Source: Paraphysomonas bandaiensis
Taxonomy: Eukaryota > Chrysophyceae
Length of the DNA: 64,000 nucleotides
Direction of reading: 5' to 3'
Assembly (NCBI GenBank): GCA_965644295.1
Contig: CBFFRP010000126.1
Span: forward strand, 1 to 64,000
The notes under the pieces were generated by a model that was not told where the DNA came from, made no database searches, and saw only the letters and a list, made by a program, of their open reading frames with translations. The translations under genes were made by a program, and so were the position numbers. Positions within the stretch are counted from its first letter, which is position 1, and each line of letters starts with the position of its first letter. This document shows, in pieces, positions 1 through 12,901 of this stretch.

Positions 1-3000
1 GCAGTATGATTTGTGTGATCTTGCATATATTGATAGTTTTGAATTTGTGTAGTGATGAGTCCGGAAGGGAATATCATGTATCTGTGGCATTGGAGTGTGA
101 GGTGAAGAAGTCCTTGTGTAGCGGGAATCAGGTATGATTGGTGTGATTGTGTATCATGTTATCTGTTTGATTGGATAGCGTATGGGTGATCTTGTGAGTG
201 CAATGAAATGTTAACCGCAATGCTTTGTCTTGATCATCGATGATGTCAAATGATTGTATTTGAGCACTTGTATTATCAGTAGTACCCATATGCCGCTTCT
301 GTGTGTATGGGTGAAGCAGTATGATTTGTGTGATCTTGCATATATTGATAGTTTTGAATTTGTGTAGTGATGAGTCCGGAAGGGAATATCATGTATCTGT
401 GGCATTGGAGTGTGAGGTGAAGAAGTCCTTGTGTAGCGGGAATCAGGTATGATTGGTGTGATTGTGTATCATGTTATCTGTTTGATTGGATAGCGTATGG
501 GTGATCTTGTGAGTGCAATGAAATGTTAACCGCAATGCTTTGTCTTGATCATCGATGATGTCAAATGATCGTATTTGAGCACTTGTATTATCAGTAATAC
601 CCATATGTCGCTTCTGTGTGTATGGGTGAACAGTATGATTTGTGTGATCTTGCATATATTGATAGTTTTGAATTTGTGTAGTGATGAGTCCGGAAGGGAA
701 TATCATGTATCTGTGGCATTGGAGTGTGAGGTGAAGAAGTCCTTGTGTAGCGGGAATCAGGTATGATTGGTGTGATTGTGTATCATGTTATCTGTTTGAT
801 TGGATAGCGTATGGGTGATCTTGTGAGTGCAATGAAATGTTAACCGCAATGCTTTGTCTTGATCATCGATGATGTCAAATGATTGTATTTGAGCACTTGT
901 ATTATCAGTAATACCCATATGTCGCTTCTGTGTGTATGGGTGAAGCAGTATGATTTGTGTGATCTTGCATATATTGATAGTTTTGAATTTGTGTAGTGAT
1001 GAGTCCGGAAGGGAATATCATGTATCTGTGGCATTGGAGTGTGAGGTGAAGAAGTCCTTGTGTAGCGGGAATCAGGTATGATTGGTGTGATTGTGTATCA
1101 TGTTATCTGTTTGATTGGATAGCGTATGGGTGATCTTGTGAGTGCAATGAAATGTTAACCGCAATGCTTTGTCTTGATCATCGATGATGTCAAATGATTG
1201 TATTTGAGCACTTGTATTATCAGTAATACCCATATGTCGCTTCTGTGTGTATGGGTGAACAGTATGATTTGTGTGATCTTGCATATATTGATAGTTTTGA
1301 ATTTGTGTAGTGATGAGTCCGGAAGGGAATATCATGTATCTGTGGCATTGGAGTGTGAGGTGAAGAAGTCCTTGTGTAGCGGGAATCAGGTATGATTGGT
1401 GTGATTGTGTATCATGTTATCTGTTTGATTGGATAGCGTATGGGTGATCTTGTGAGTGCAATGAAATGTTAACCGCAATGCTTTGTCTTGATCATCGATG
1501 ATGTCAAATGATTGTATTTGAGCACTTGTATTATCAGTAATACCCATATGTCGCTTCTGTGTGTATGGGTGAAGCAGTATGATTTGTGTGATCTTGCATA
1601 TATTGATAGTTTTGAATTTGTGTAGTGATGAGTCCGGAAGGGAATATCATGTATCTGTGGCATTGGAGTGTGAGGTGAAGAAGTCCTTGTGTAGCGGGAA
1701 TCAGGTATGATTGGTGTGATTGTGTATCATGTTATCTGTTTGATTGGATAGCGTATGGGTGATCTTGTGAGTGCAATGAAATGTTAACCGCAATGCTTTG
1801 TCTTGATCATCGATGATGTCAAATGATTGTATTTGAGCACTTGTATTATCAGTAGTACCCATATGCCGCTTCTGTGTGTATGGGTGAAGCAGTATGATTT
1901 GTGTGATCTTGCATATATTGATAGTTTTGAATTTGTGTAGTGATGAGTCCGGAAGGGAATATCATGTATCTGTGGCATTGGAGTGTGAGGTGAAGAAGTC
2001 CTTGTGTAGCGGGAATCAGGTATGATTGGTGTGATTGTGTATCATGTTATCTGTTTGATTGGATAGCGTATGGGTGATCTTGTGAGTGCAATGAAATGTT
2101 AACCGCAATGCTTTGTCTTGATCATCGATGATGTCAAATGATTGTATTTGAGCACTTGTATTATCAGTAATACCCATATGTCGCTTCTGTGTGTATGGGT
2201 GAACAGTATGATTTGTGTGATCTTGCATATATTGATAGTTTTGAATTTGTGTAGTGATGAGTCCGGAAGGGAATATCATGTATCTGTGGCATTGGAGTGT
2301 GAGGTGAAGAAGTCCTTGTGTAGCGGGAATCAGGTATGATTGGTGTGATTGTGTATCATGTTATCTGTTTGATTGGATAGCGTATGGGTGATCTTGTGAG
2401 TGCAATGAAATGTTAACCGCAATGCTTTGTCTTGATCATCGATGATGTCAAATGATTGTATTTGAGCACTTGTATTATCAGTAATACCCAAATGTCGATT
2501 CTGTGTGTATGGGTGAGCAGTATGATTTGTGTGATCTTGCATATATTGATAGTTTTGAATTTGTGTAGTGATGAGTCCGGAAGGGAATATCATGTATCTG
2601 TGGCATTGGAGTGTGAGGTGAAGAAGTCCTTGTGTAGCGGGAATCAGGTATGATTGGTGTGATTGTGTATCATGTTATCTGTTTGATTGGATAGCGTATG
2701 GGTGATCTTGTGAGTGCAATGAAATGTTAACCGCAATGCTTTGTCTTGATCATCGATGATGTCAAATGATTGTATTTGAGCACTTGTATTATCAGTAATA
2801 CCCATATGTCGCTTCTGTGTGTATGGGCGAACAGTATGATTTGTGTGATCTTGCATATATTGATAGTTTTGAATTTGTGTAGTGATGAGTCCGGAAGGGA
2901 ATATCATGTATCTGTGGCATTGGAGTGTGAGGTGAAGAAGTCCTTGTGTAGCGGGAATCAGGTATGATTGGTGTGATTGTGTATCATGTTATCTGTTTGA

Positions 3001-6000
3001 TTGGATAGCGTATGGGTGATCTTGTGAGTGCAATGAAATGTTAACCGCAATGCTTTGTCTTGATCATCGATGATGTCAAATGATCGTATTTGAGCACTTG
3101 TATTATCAGTAATACCCATATGTCGATTCTGTGTGTATGGGTGAACAGTATGATTTGTGTGATCTTGCATATATTGATAGTTTTGAATTTGTGTAGTGAT
3201 GAGTCCGGAAGGGAATATCATGTATCTGTGGCATTGGAGTGTGAGGTGAAGAAGTCCTTGTGTAGCGGGAATCAGGTATGATTGGTGTGATTGTGTATCA
3301 TGTTATCTGTTTGATTGGATAGCGTATGGGTGATCTTGTGAGTGCAATGAAATGTTAACCGCAATGCTTTGTCTTGATCATCGATGATGTCAAATGATTG
3401 TATTTGAGCACTTGATTTGTGTGATCTTGCATATATTGATAGTTTTGAATTTGTGTAGTGATGAGTCCGGAAGGGAATATCATGTATCTGTGGCATTGGA
3501 GTGTGAGGTGAAGAAGTCCTTGTGTAGCGGGAATCAGGTATGATTGGTGTGATTGTGTATCATGTTATCTGTTTGATTGGATAGCGTATGGGTGATCTTG
3601 TGAGTGCAATGAAATGTTAACCGCAATGCTTTGTCTTGATCATCGATGATGTCAAATGATTGTATTTGAGCACTTGTATTATCAGTAATACCCATATGTC
3701 GATTCTGTGTGTATGGGCGAACAGTATGATTTGTGTGATCTTGCATATATTGATAGTTTTGAATTTGTGTAGTGATGAGTCCGGAAGGGAATATCATGTA
3801 TCTGTGGCATTGGAGTGTGAGGTGAAGAAGTCCTTGTGTAGCGGGAATCAGGTATGATTGGTGTGATTGTGTATCATGTTATCTGTTTGATTGGATAGCG
3901 TATGGGTGATCTTGTGAGTGCAATGAAATGTTAACCGCAATGCTTTGTCTTGATCATCGATGATGTCAAATGATCGTATTTGAGCACTTGTATTATCAGT
4001 AATACCCATATGTCGCTTCTGTGTGTATGGGCGAACAGTATGATTTGTGTGATCTTGCATATATTGATAGTTTTGAATTTGTGTAGTGATGAGTCCGGAA
4101 GGGAATATCATGTATCTGTGGCATTGGAGTGTGAGGTGAAGAAGTCCTTGTGTAGCGGGAATCAGGTATGATTGGTGTGATTGTGTATCATGTTATCTGT
4201 TTGATTGGATAGCGTATGGGTGATCTTGTGAGTGCAATGAAATGTTAACCGCAATGCTTTGTCTTGATCATCGATGATGTCAAATGATTGTATTTGAGCA
4301 CTTGTATTATCAGTAATACCCATATGTCGCTTCTGTGTGTATGGGCGAACAGTATGATTTGTGTGATCTTGCATATATTGATAGTTTTGAATTTGTGTAG
4401 TGATGAGTCCGGAAGGGAATATCATGTATCTGTGGCATTGGAGTGTGAGGTGAAGAAGTCCTTGTGTAGCGGGAATCAGGTATGATTGGTGTGATTGTGT
4501 ATCATGTTATCTGTTTGATTGGATAGCGTATGGGTGATCTTGTGAGTGCAATGAAATGTTAACCGCAATGCTTTGTCTTGATCATCGATGATGTCAAATG
4601 ATCGTATTTGAGCACTTGTATTATCAGTAATACCCATATGTCGATTCTGTGTGTATGGGCGAACAGTATGATTTGTGTGATCTTGCATATATTGATAGTT
4701 TTGAATTTGTGTAGTGATGAGTCCGGAAGGGAATATCATGTATCTGTGGCATTGGAGTGTGAGGTGAAGAAGTCCTTGTGTAGCGGGAATCAGGTATGAT
4801 TGGTGTGATTGTGTATCATGTTATCTGTTTGATTGGATAGCGTATGGGTGATCTTGTGAGTGCAATGAAATGTTAACCGCAATGCTTTGTCTTGATCATC
4901 GATGATGTCAAATGATTGTATTTGAGCACTTGTATTATCAGTAATACCCATATGTCGATTCTGTGTGTATGGGCGAACAGTATGATTTGTGTGATCTTGC
5001 ATATATTGATAGTTTTGAATTTGTGTAGTGATGAGTCCGGAAGGGAATATCATGTATCTGTGGCATTGGAGTGTGAGGTGAAGAAGTCCTTGTGTAGCGG
5101 GAATCAGGTATGATTGGTGTGATTGTGTATCATGTTATCTGTTTGATTGGATAGCGTATGGGTGATCTTGTGAGTGCAATGAAATGTTAACCGCAATGCT
5201 TTGTCTTGATCATCGATGATGTCAAATGATCGTATTTGAGCACTTGTATTATCAGTAATACCCATATGTCGATTCTGTGTGTATGGGCGAACAGTATGAT
5301 TTGTGTGATCTTGCATATATTGATAGTTTTGAATTTGTGTAGTGATGAGTCCGGAAGGGAATATCATGTATCTGTGGCATTGGAGTGTGAGGTGAAGAAG
5401 TCCTTGTGTAGCGGGAATCAGGTATGATTGGTGTGATTGTGTATCATGTTATCTGTTTGATTGGATAGCGTATGGGTGATCTTGTGAGTGCAATGAAATG
5501 TTAACCGCAATGCTTTGTCTTGATCATCGATGATGTCAAATGATTGTATTTGAGCACTTGTATTATCAGTAATACCCATATGTCGATTCTGTGTGTATGG
5601 GCGAACAGTATGATTTGTGTGATCTTGCATATATTGATAGTTTTGAATTTGTGTAGTGATGAGTCCGGAAGGGAATATCATGTATCTGTGGCATTGGAGT
5701 GTGAGGTGAAGAAGTCCTTGTGTAGCGGGAATCAGGTATGATTGGTGTGATTGTGTATCATGTTATCTGTTTGATTGGATAGCGTATGGGTGATCTTGTG
5801 AGTGCAATGAAATGTTAACCGCAATGCTTTGTCTTGATCATCGATGATGTCAAATGATCGTATTTGAGCACTTGTATTATCAGTAATACCCATATGTCGC
5901 TTCTGTGTGTATGGGCGAACAGTATGATTTGTGTGATCTTGCATATATTGATAGTTTTGAATTTGTGTAGTGATGAGTCCGGAAGGGAATATCATGTATC

Positions 6001-8232
6001 TGTGGCATTGGAGTGTGAGGTGAAGAAGTCCTTGTGTAGCGGGAATCAGGTATGATTGGTGTGATTGTGTATCATGTTATCTGTTTGATTGGATAGCGTA
6101 TGGGTGATCTTGTGAGTGCAATGAAATGTTAACCGCAATGCTTTGTCTTGATCATCGATGATGTCAAATGATCGTATTTGAGCACTTGTATTATCAGTAA
6201 TACCCATATGTCGATTCTGTGTGTATGGGCGAACAGTATGATTTGTGTGATCTTGCATATATTGATAGTTTTGAATTTGTGTAGTGATGAGTCCGGAAGG
6301 GAATATCATGTATCTGTGGCATTGGAGTGTGAGGTGAAGAAGTCCTTGTGTAGCGGGAATCAGGTATGATTGGTGTGATTGTGTATCATGTTATCTGTTT
6401 GATTGGATAACGTATGGGTGATCTTGTGAGTGCAATGAAATGTTAACCGCAATGCTTTGTCTTGATCATCGATGATGTCAAATGATTGTATTTGAGCACT
6501 TGTATTATCAGTAATACCCATATGTCGCTTCTGTGTGTATGGGCGAACAGTATGATTTGTGTGATCTTGCATATATTGATAGTTTTGAATTTGTGTAGTG
6601 ATGAGTCCGGAAGGGAATATCATGTATCTGTGGCATTGGAGTGTGAGGTGAAGAAGTCCTTGTGTAGCGGGAATCAGGTATGATTGGTGTGATTGTGTAT
6701 CATGTTATCTGTTTGATTGGATAGCGTATGGGTGATCTTGTGAGTGCAATGAAATGTTAACCGCAATGCTTTGTCTTGATCATCGATGATGTCAAATGAT
6801 TGTATTTGAGCACTTGTATTATCAGTAATACCCATATGTCGATTCTGTGTGTATGGGCGAACAGTATGATTTGTGTGATCTTGCATATATTGATAGTTTT
6901 GAATTTGTGTAGTGATGAGTCCGGAAGGGAATATCATGTATCTGTGGCATTGGAGTGTGAGGTGAAGAAGTCCTTGTGTAGCGGGAATCAGGTATGATTG
7001 GTGTGATTGTGTATCATGTTATCTGTTTGATTGGATAACGTATGGGTGATCTTGTGAGTGCAATGAAATGTTAACCGCAATGCTTTGTCTTGATCATCGA
7101 TGATGTCAAATGATTGTATTTGAGCACTTGTATTATCAGTAATACCCATATGTCGCTTCTGTGTGTATGGGCGAACAGTATGATTTGTGTGATCTTGCAT
7201 ATATTGATAGTTTTGAATTTGTGTAGTGATGAGTCCGGAAGGGAATATCATGTATCTGTGGCATTGGAGTGTGAGGTGAAGAAGTCCTTGTGTAGCGGGA
7301 ATCAGGTATGATTGGTGTGATTGTGTATCATGTTATCTGTTTGATTGGATAGCGTATGGGTGATCTTGTGAGTGCAATGAAATGTTAACCGCAATGCTTT
7401 GTCTTGATCATCGATGATGTCAAATGATTGTATTTGAGCACTTGTATTATCAGTAATACCCATATGTCGATTCTGTGTGTATGGGCGAACAGTATGATTT
7501 GTGTGATCTTGCATATATTGATAGTTTTGAATTTGTGTAGTGATGAGTCCGGAAGGGAATATCATGTATCTGTGGCATTGGAGTGTGAGGTGAAGAAGTC
7601 CTTGTGTAGCGGGAATCAGGTATGATTGGTGTGATTGTGTATCATGTTATCTGTTTAATTGGATAACGTATGGGTGATCTTGTGAGTGCAATGAAATGTT
7701 AACCGCAATGCTTTGTCTTGATCATCGATGATGTCAAATGATTGTATTTGAGCACTTGTATTATCAGTAATACCCATATGTCGCTTCTGTGTGTATGGGC
7801 GAACAGTATGATTTGTGTGATCTTGCATATATTGATAGTTTTGAATTTGTGTAGTGATGAGTCCGGAAGGGAATATCATGTATCTGTGGCATTGGAGTGT
7901 GAGGTGAAGAAGTCCTTGTGTAGCGGGAATCAGGTATGATTGGTGTGATTGTGTATCATGTTATCTGTTTGATTGGATAGCGTATGGGTGATCTTGTGAG
8001 TGCAATGAAATGTTAACCGCAATGCTTTGTCTTGATCATCGATGATGTCAAATGATTGTATTTGAGCACTTGTATTATCAGTAATACCCATATGTCGCTT
8101 CTGTGTGTATGGGTGAACAGTATGATTTGTGTGATCTTGCATATATTGATAGTTTTGAATTTGTGTAGTGATGAGTCCGGAAGGGAATATCATGTATCTG
8201 TGGCATTGGAGTGTGAGGTGAAGAAGTCCTTG
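1..8232. repeat. 314/315-bp tandem satellite array, about 26 units
   Basis: Head-to-tail copies of a 314- or 315-bp unit fill the left 8.2 kb and continue off the left edge. The array stops inside a unit at about 8232, where sequence after 'aagtccttgt' becomes unique. Units are nearly identical and differ at a few diagnostic sites: GAAGCAG versus GAACAG (this makes the 315/314 length difference), GATCG versus GATTG, GTCGCTT versus GTCGATT, GGGTGA versus GGGCGA, and GATAGCG versus GATAACG. One unit near 3413 lacks about 52 bp and is 262 bp long. Each unit holds a perfect 12-bp palindrome (ATCATCGATGAT) and a hairpin with ACCCATA / TATGGGT arms. Short reading frames of 63-87 codons recur in both strands only because the repeat is open there; none looks like a gene. 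Confidence 0.97.
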
Positions 8233-8947
8233 TACTCATCAAGTGCAGGTCTCATCTCCATCGTGTAGTTAGGCTTCTTTCTCCCAGTGAATATTACACT
8301 TAGCTAGTGCAATTATAGGCACTCCGGATGATAGTTTTCTAATATGTCGTATATAAGATGCATAAAATACACCACGAAGCAGGCACTTCAATTGTCGAGT
8401 ATGTTGTTGCTCACGAAACTATATATTCTAGTCCTTGTAGCATAGACATAGTATATAATATATCAATCGGATACTATTATTCCGGATTGTAATAGTGACC
8501 ATTAATAAAAACCTATATTTCCGCAATTTTAATTACCTTCCCATTAATGGTTACCAGGGCCTGACCTATTGCACACTATGAACTCGCTTCAATTTTACAA
8601 TATATACGGAACTCAACATATACAGATTGATATCATTGGTTTACCAAATCAAAATGCAGAGAACTATGTAATATAATAGAGACAGTACTTCATAAAGAGG
8701 GATGCGATTCCAATTCCTTCATGCGTGCGTTTCTCAAACACAGCCACAACTACATAGTGTTGATAGTACAATACAAAAATATTCAATCAATTCACAATTA
8801 ATACGTATTTACGAAAGCAAACTTATCTGGTAACCCACATGAATCTATCAAATAACCTGTTGACTATAAATTTATCCCATAGAAATTCCACGCTTCCCTA
8901 ATTACGACATGGCACCCATTAACATGAAGCACGACGAATATAAAGAG
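8233..8947. other. AT-rich intergenic spacer beside the satellite
   Basis: Unique AT-rich sequence between the satellite edge and the 3' end of the PH-DnaJ-PDZ gene. I see no convincing coding exon, RNA gene or further satellite copies in it. Confidence 0.6.
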
Positions 8948-11900
8948 CTATTCCGATAATGTCGATAACTCTTCTCGCACCCTCGCAAGCATATTATCAA
9001 CTTCTGTATATGTGGCAGCAAAATTCTTCATATATGACGGCACATCAGTCGCAGTTTGGTTCTCTTTGGGTGTCTCAGGTATATCACGACCCTCCAGTTC
9101 TAAGCATACAAATAATGTAATAAAATGAGAACAATGCGCAGCCAACTTCACCTTTCAACACGAATCGAGAAACAGCAAGACTATTCAAAGCATGTCTGTG
9201 ATTTCGTTTGGTAGAAGTCAAGTCGTTTAGATCCTGGAGCAGTTGTTGAAGGTTGTCTAAGGCACTATTCCCACTGTTACTCTCTACTTCATCCGACGGG
9301 CGCTCAGTCAACTTGCTACTCTGGTTTCTGTGTTGTGCGCCTTCTAAGAGAGCTGCCTACAGTATGTTCAGCGTCTCAGTACAATAGAATAGTAAGGTCA
9401 CTACAATTCGTAGAATATGAAAAAAAGCATATGCGTATTAGCTCTGAAAATGTAACAATATTCACACCAGGGCTATTCCTCGTTCACGCAGTTCCACCAT
9501 CTCTTGTTCCATATCTTCTGCCCGGGTTGCCAAGTCAACTTTATCAGCCCTCGCCACGCGGAGATCAGAATTAAGGCGCTCGATCTCTCCTTGCTGAGAA
9601 ATTACCCTCTCCGCCAACCTACAGTGATAAACAGTACGACCGTGTATCAATATATATACTATACAGTGGTTAACGCCCACATACGTGCCCCATACCTCTG
9701 TTCGCATGCAACCTTGGCTCTCAACTCACACTTTATACTTTCGAGTTCACTGACAAAAATTATCAGCTCATACATTCTGCAATATTGGTCGTATAGTATA
9801 ACCAGTACGCAGATAATAGGTTCGCCACAAGGCATGAAAATATGATTAACTAACCTGAGTGTCGACTTTAGAGTCGATATTGGAACTGTTCCATTGACTC
9901 TGGCTTCCTTTGCTTCAGCACCATCCTCTCCTTCATTAGCCCCAAAATCCAGTCGACTTAGCAACACATCAATATCTTCGAAATCAAAGCACTCCCATGG
10001 AATTTCCACGACAACTTTATCTCGTTCAAGGTCGCTACTCTTTTTATCTCTGTCTTTGCCAGAAGCAGCAGTCCAACTACCACTTACACCTAATCTAGCA
10101 GTAGAAGGAGTGTTGGTAGGCGGGGTGTTAGTTCCTGCCGGAAAAGTGGGCGACATAGCTGGAGATGGGGTTGGAGATACAGACAGCCGCTGCTTCGGAC
10201 GAGGTGTAGCCTTGGGAGTCAAATTTCCTTGTTCTTCTGCATCGACCGGCTCACTGTCATCCGACCATGATTCCCGTTGACTAGACATACTCCCGTTTCT
10301 GTTTTTAAATGATTTCAACCCATTGGACTCAGGGGCTGGTGGTGGTGGAGGAGTGACCACATCATTTTTAGAATTAAAAGTGTCGGTTTCACTTATAGGG
10401 GACATAGGAGGTGACGATACTGAAATAGCGGGATCATTTTCCTCGTCGGCAGGACGATGGACCCGGCGCAACAAGGTCACTCGTACCACGGACCCCACAG
10501 GAACCCGGAAGCTGTTTAGTCGAGCTCGAACTCTGCAACCAGTTATATTATAATACATACGTATATGTGTACTATATCATCTACATCTGCGCTCGATTTT
10601 AATATTAGTTGTGACCATTCAGAACGATGTAATGATTCTTAGTACACCAAAAGGTTGACACTCATTGAAACGCACCGTGAAAGTGGCCATCTGCTACAAT
10701 CATCCTTTTCTATCGCCACCAATACATCTCCAGGCCGAATTTCCCCAGACGCTTCAACAGAGAGCCCCCGAAGGATAATACCCTTTTGAACCGATTTAAC
10801 TGTGATGCGACGGCTTAACTACATATACCGCTGTTAGAGTTGTAGACGTCGAGAAGTGAATATATGTAAGATGTCCATAACCAAATGCATAAAACACAGC
10901 TACATTTTCAACTGTGAGCAGACGTGTCTCAGCAATCAACATTATGAAACAATACAGCGCAGTAATTAAACACACCAATGAGCATACACTTAATGCAGTT
11001 CGCATACAAAAACAGGTAAAGGGCAACAAACGACGGTAATATCAGACAACAAAAGAACTACATTGGAGCTATTACCGGGTCTTCCAGAACAACAATGCCA
11101 AGGCCGACCCCACCCTCCGCCTGCAAGACACAAGTAAACATCGAACAAAAACAAGCATTGAGTACTTCGATATAGATAATCCAGACCATTTCAACCCGAA
11201 GTGGGTAATACGTGATTGATAGTAAGCTGTAAGAACGATATCTCACCTTTTGTATGAGGGCTTCATACTCGATTTCATCGCATGATGCCTTCTCGTCCTC
11301 TTCTACTTGAAGGGCCATTAAGTGTGTGTATGCTTGATGAATATCATTGAACAGAGAAACGTCTCCACCTTTATCCGGATGTGCCTACATATACATCTAT
11401 ATATAACACTGATATCTTATATATGTGTGGTTACAACTGTACCTTAAGAGATAGTTTACGATATGTTCGAGTGATCACTTTCTGAGTTAATTTAACATCA
11501 GGAGCTATACCAAGTATGCTGCGATACTGTAATGGTGCTGCAGAGCGTCTCCTCTCTTCTTCATGCCATTTCGAAGCCTTTATAAGGGCTTTAAACCACT
11601 CTGTTTGAAGCTGTACACTACCCAAATCAATATATTCCGATGATTTTTTCCCTTCACATCGTATGCTTATTACGTGCTTCCTCTCATAATAACTTGTTTT
11701 TTGTATCTCAGCATTTTGCACAAATAACACCCCCTGACACATGCATATATAAGAAAACCGGACTGTACCTACACAACTATGCATATATATATATACGAAG
11801 ATATTTCTATATGTACTTTATACAGATATATTATATAGAAAGTACTATATTCACCTACTCACTTCATAGATATACACATACCTGAATTCCAACAGGCTCT

Positions 11901-12007
11901 TGTTGCTCCCGATCTAAATCCTGATAGTACGAAAACTGTTGACCTTCAAGCACACCCCATAGTTTGGTGAACTTTCTATATTTGAGTACGTGAATATACC
12001 CCTCCAT
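8948..12007 (-). CDS. PH / DnaJ (J) / PDZ / coiled-coil multidomain protein
   Basis: Ten exons joined by GT-AG introns give about 660 residues. Approximate exons: 12007-11882, 11733-11443, 11384-11247, 11120-11076, 10818-10676, 10532-9855, about 9750-9696, 9618-9468, 9356-9152, 9099-8948. The start is chosen at MEGYIHVLKYRKF, the first strand of a pleckstrin-homology domain (residues about 1-100, closing with a helix containing TEWFKAL). A J domain follows (about 113-163) with the diagnostic HPDK split by an intron, so an Hsp70 co-chaperone role is possible. Next comes a PDZ domain (about 186-270, GVGLGI carboxylate loop, then IRPGDVLVAIEKDD). The middle is Ser/Pro-rich and disordered; the C-terminal third has heptad-like coiled coil. 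PH suggests a phosphoinositide membrane, PDZ a C-terminal peptide partner. I know no named family with this order; the domain calls are firm, the cellular role is inference. Upstream exons cannot be excluded. Confidence 0.85.
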
Positions 12008-12901
12008 CCCGACAACTCTATATGTTTATGGCAAGGGCACAATGTGCTTGTTTATGAACTTTATGTAAAGCAGCTAACAATACATACAAACTGTATATAC
12101 TGCTGTATATATTCACCCACCTCAGAGACGAATACTGCTGTAGGCACAGTATATTGTCAGCATAAAAATATCCCAAATCTAGAAAAAAATATCCCTTTTT
12201 ATGTTTTTCGCGCAGTTAAGCAGGGCAGCTCTGCCTTTCCACTGTTGACGAGTAGGAATTCCAAGTGCACATGATTCTACTAATAGTGTGATGAGGATGA
12301 GAGCGAAGTATCATAGAAGTGGTGGGCATGTCTTCGATGATAAATGACACACCGTCGAGACTGTCACTGTCACCGTGGCCCAGCCCCTTGATTGATTACA
12401 ATTCGACTTTTACTCGACCTGAATCACTGAATCAGAGATCAGTCATGCTGTAGATAAAGCTTATTGCGATAATTGTGAGTGATATGTGCAAAGAAGGGGA
12501 CGTATGAAAGAGAAAGTCGTTTACAGCACAGAAGTAATGCACACACGCTTTACTGGTTATAAAGTTTTCGTCGAGGCTATCTATAGTATTTCATCTCAAA
12601 GGTCGATATATGTGTGCTGTATTCAGCTAAGTAGACACACATCATTATGCCTATATGGCTAGCGTAATAACTATCCATACAACGGACAAATAAGACCAGA
12701 GGTTTTACCACAGCTAACAGAGTGGTATATAAGAATAACATATAAGCTAACAAGGATGAAGGATGAATTCTTGCCGTAAAAATTAATTGTTTTATTTGGT
12801 GCTATACTATTTAAAAAAAGAGAGTAACTCCAACACATAGGGTGACTCCTTCTTCAGCGATAATAAACCAAATACCGCATATCCACATTTACTCCCCGCA
12901 T
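12008..12901. other. Intergenic region between two minus-strand genes
   Basis: About 0.9 kb of AT-rich DNA holding the presumed promoter of the PH-DnaJ-PDZ gene and the 3' flank of the LPMO-like gene. No exon-like coding stretch or recognisable RNA gene was found. Confidence 0.5.

Noticed and set aside
370-395. Hammerhead-ribozyme-like core (GTGATGAGTCCGGAAGGGAA) in each satellite unit
   Set aside because: It resembles CUGAUGAG-UCC...GG-GAAA, and hammerheads do occur in some satellites, but the essential C before UGAUGA is G, stem II is short by two pairs, and I find no complementary stem I or a good stem III with an NUH cleavage site on either side.
1-8232. CRISPR array
   Set aside because: The repeat is 314 bp with no unique spacers and the genome is clearly eukaryotic.
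1-8268. Dozens of 63-87-codon frames repeated on both strands
   Set aside because: They recur only because the satellite unit has no stops in those frames; there is no start context, no splice pattern, overlapping frames on both strands, and variant sites change residues freely.
9894-10553. Long + strand frames (128 and 76 codons)
   Set aside because: They are antisense to the Ser/Pro-rich exon of the PH-DnaJ-PDZ gene, whose splice phases and domains support the minus strand.
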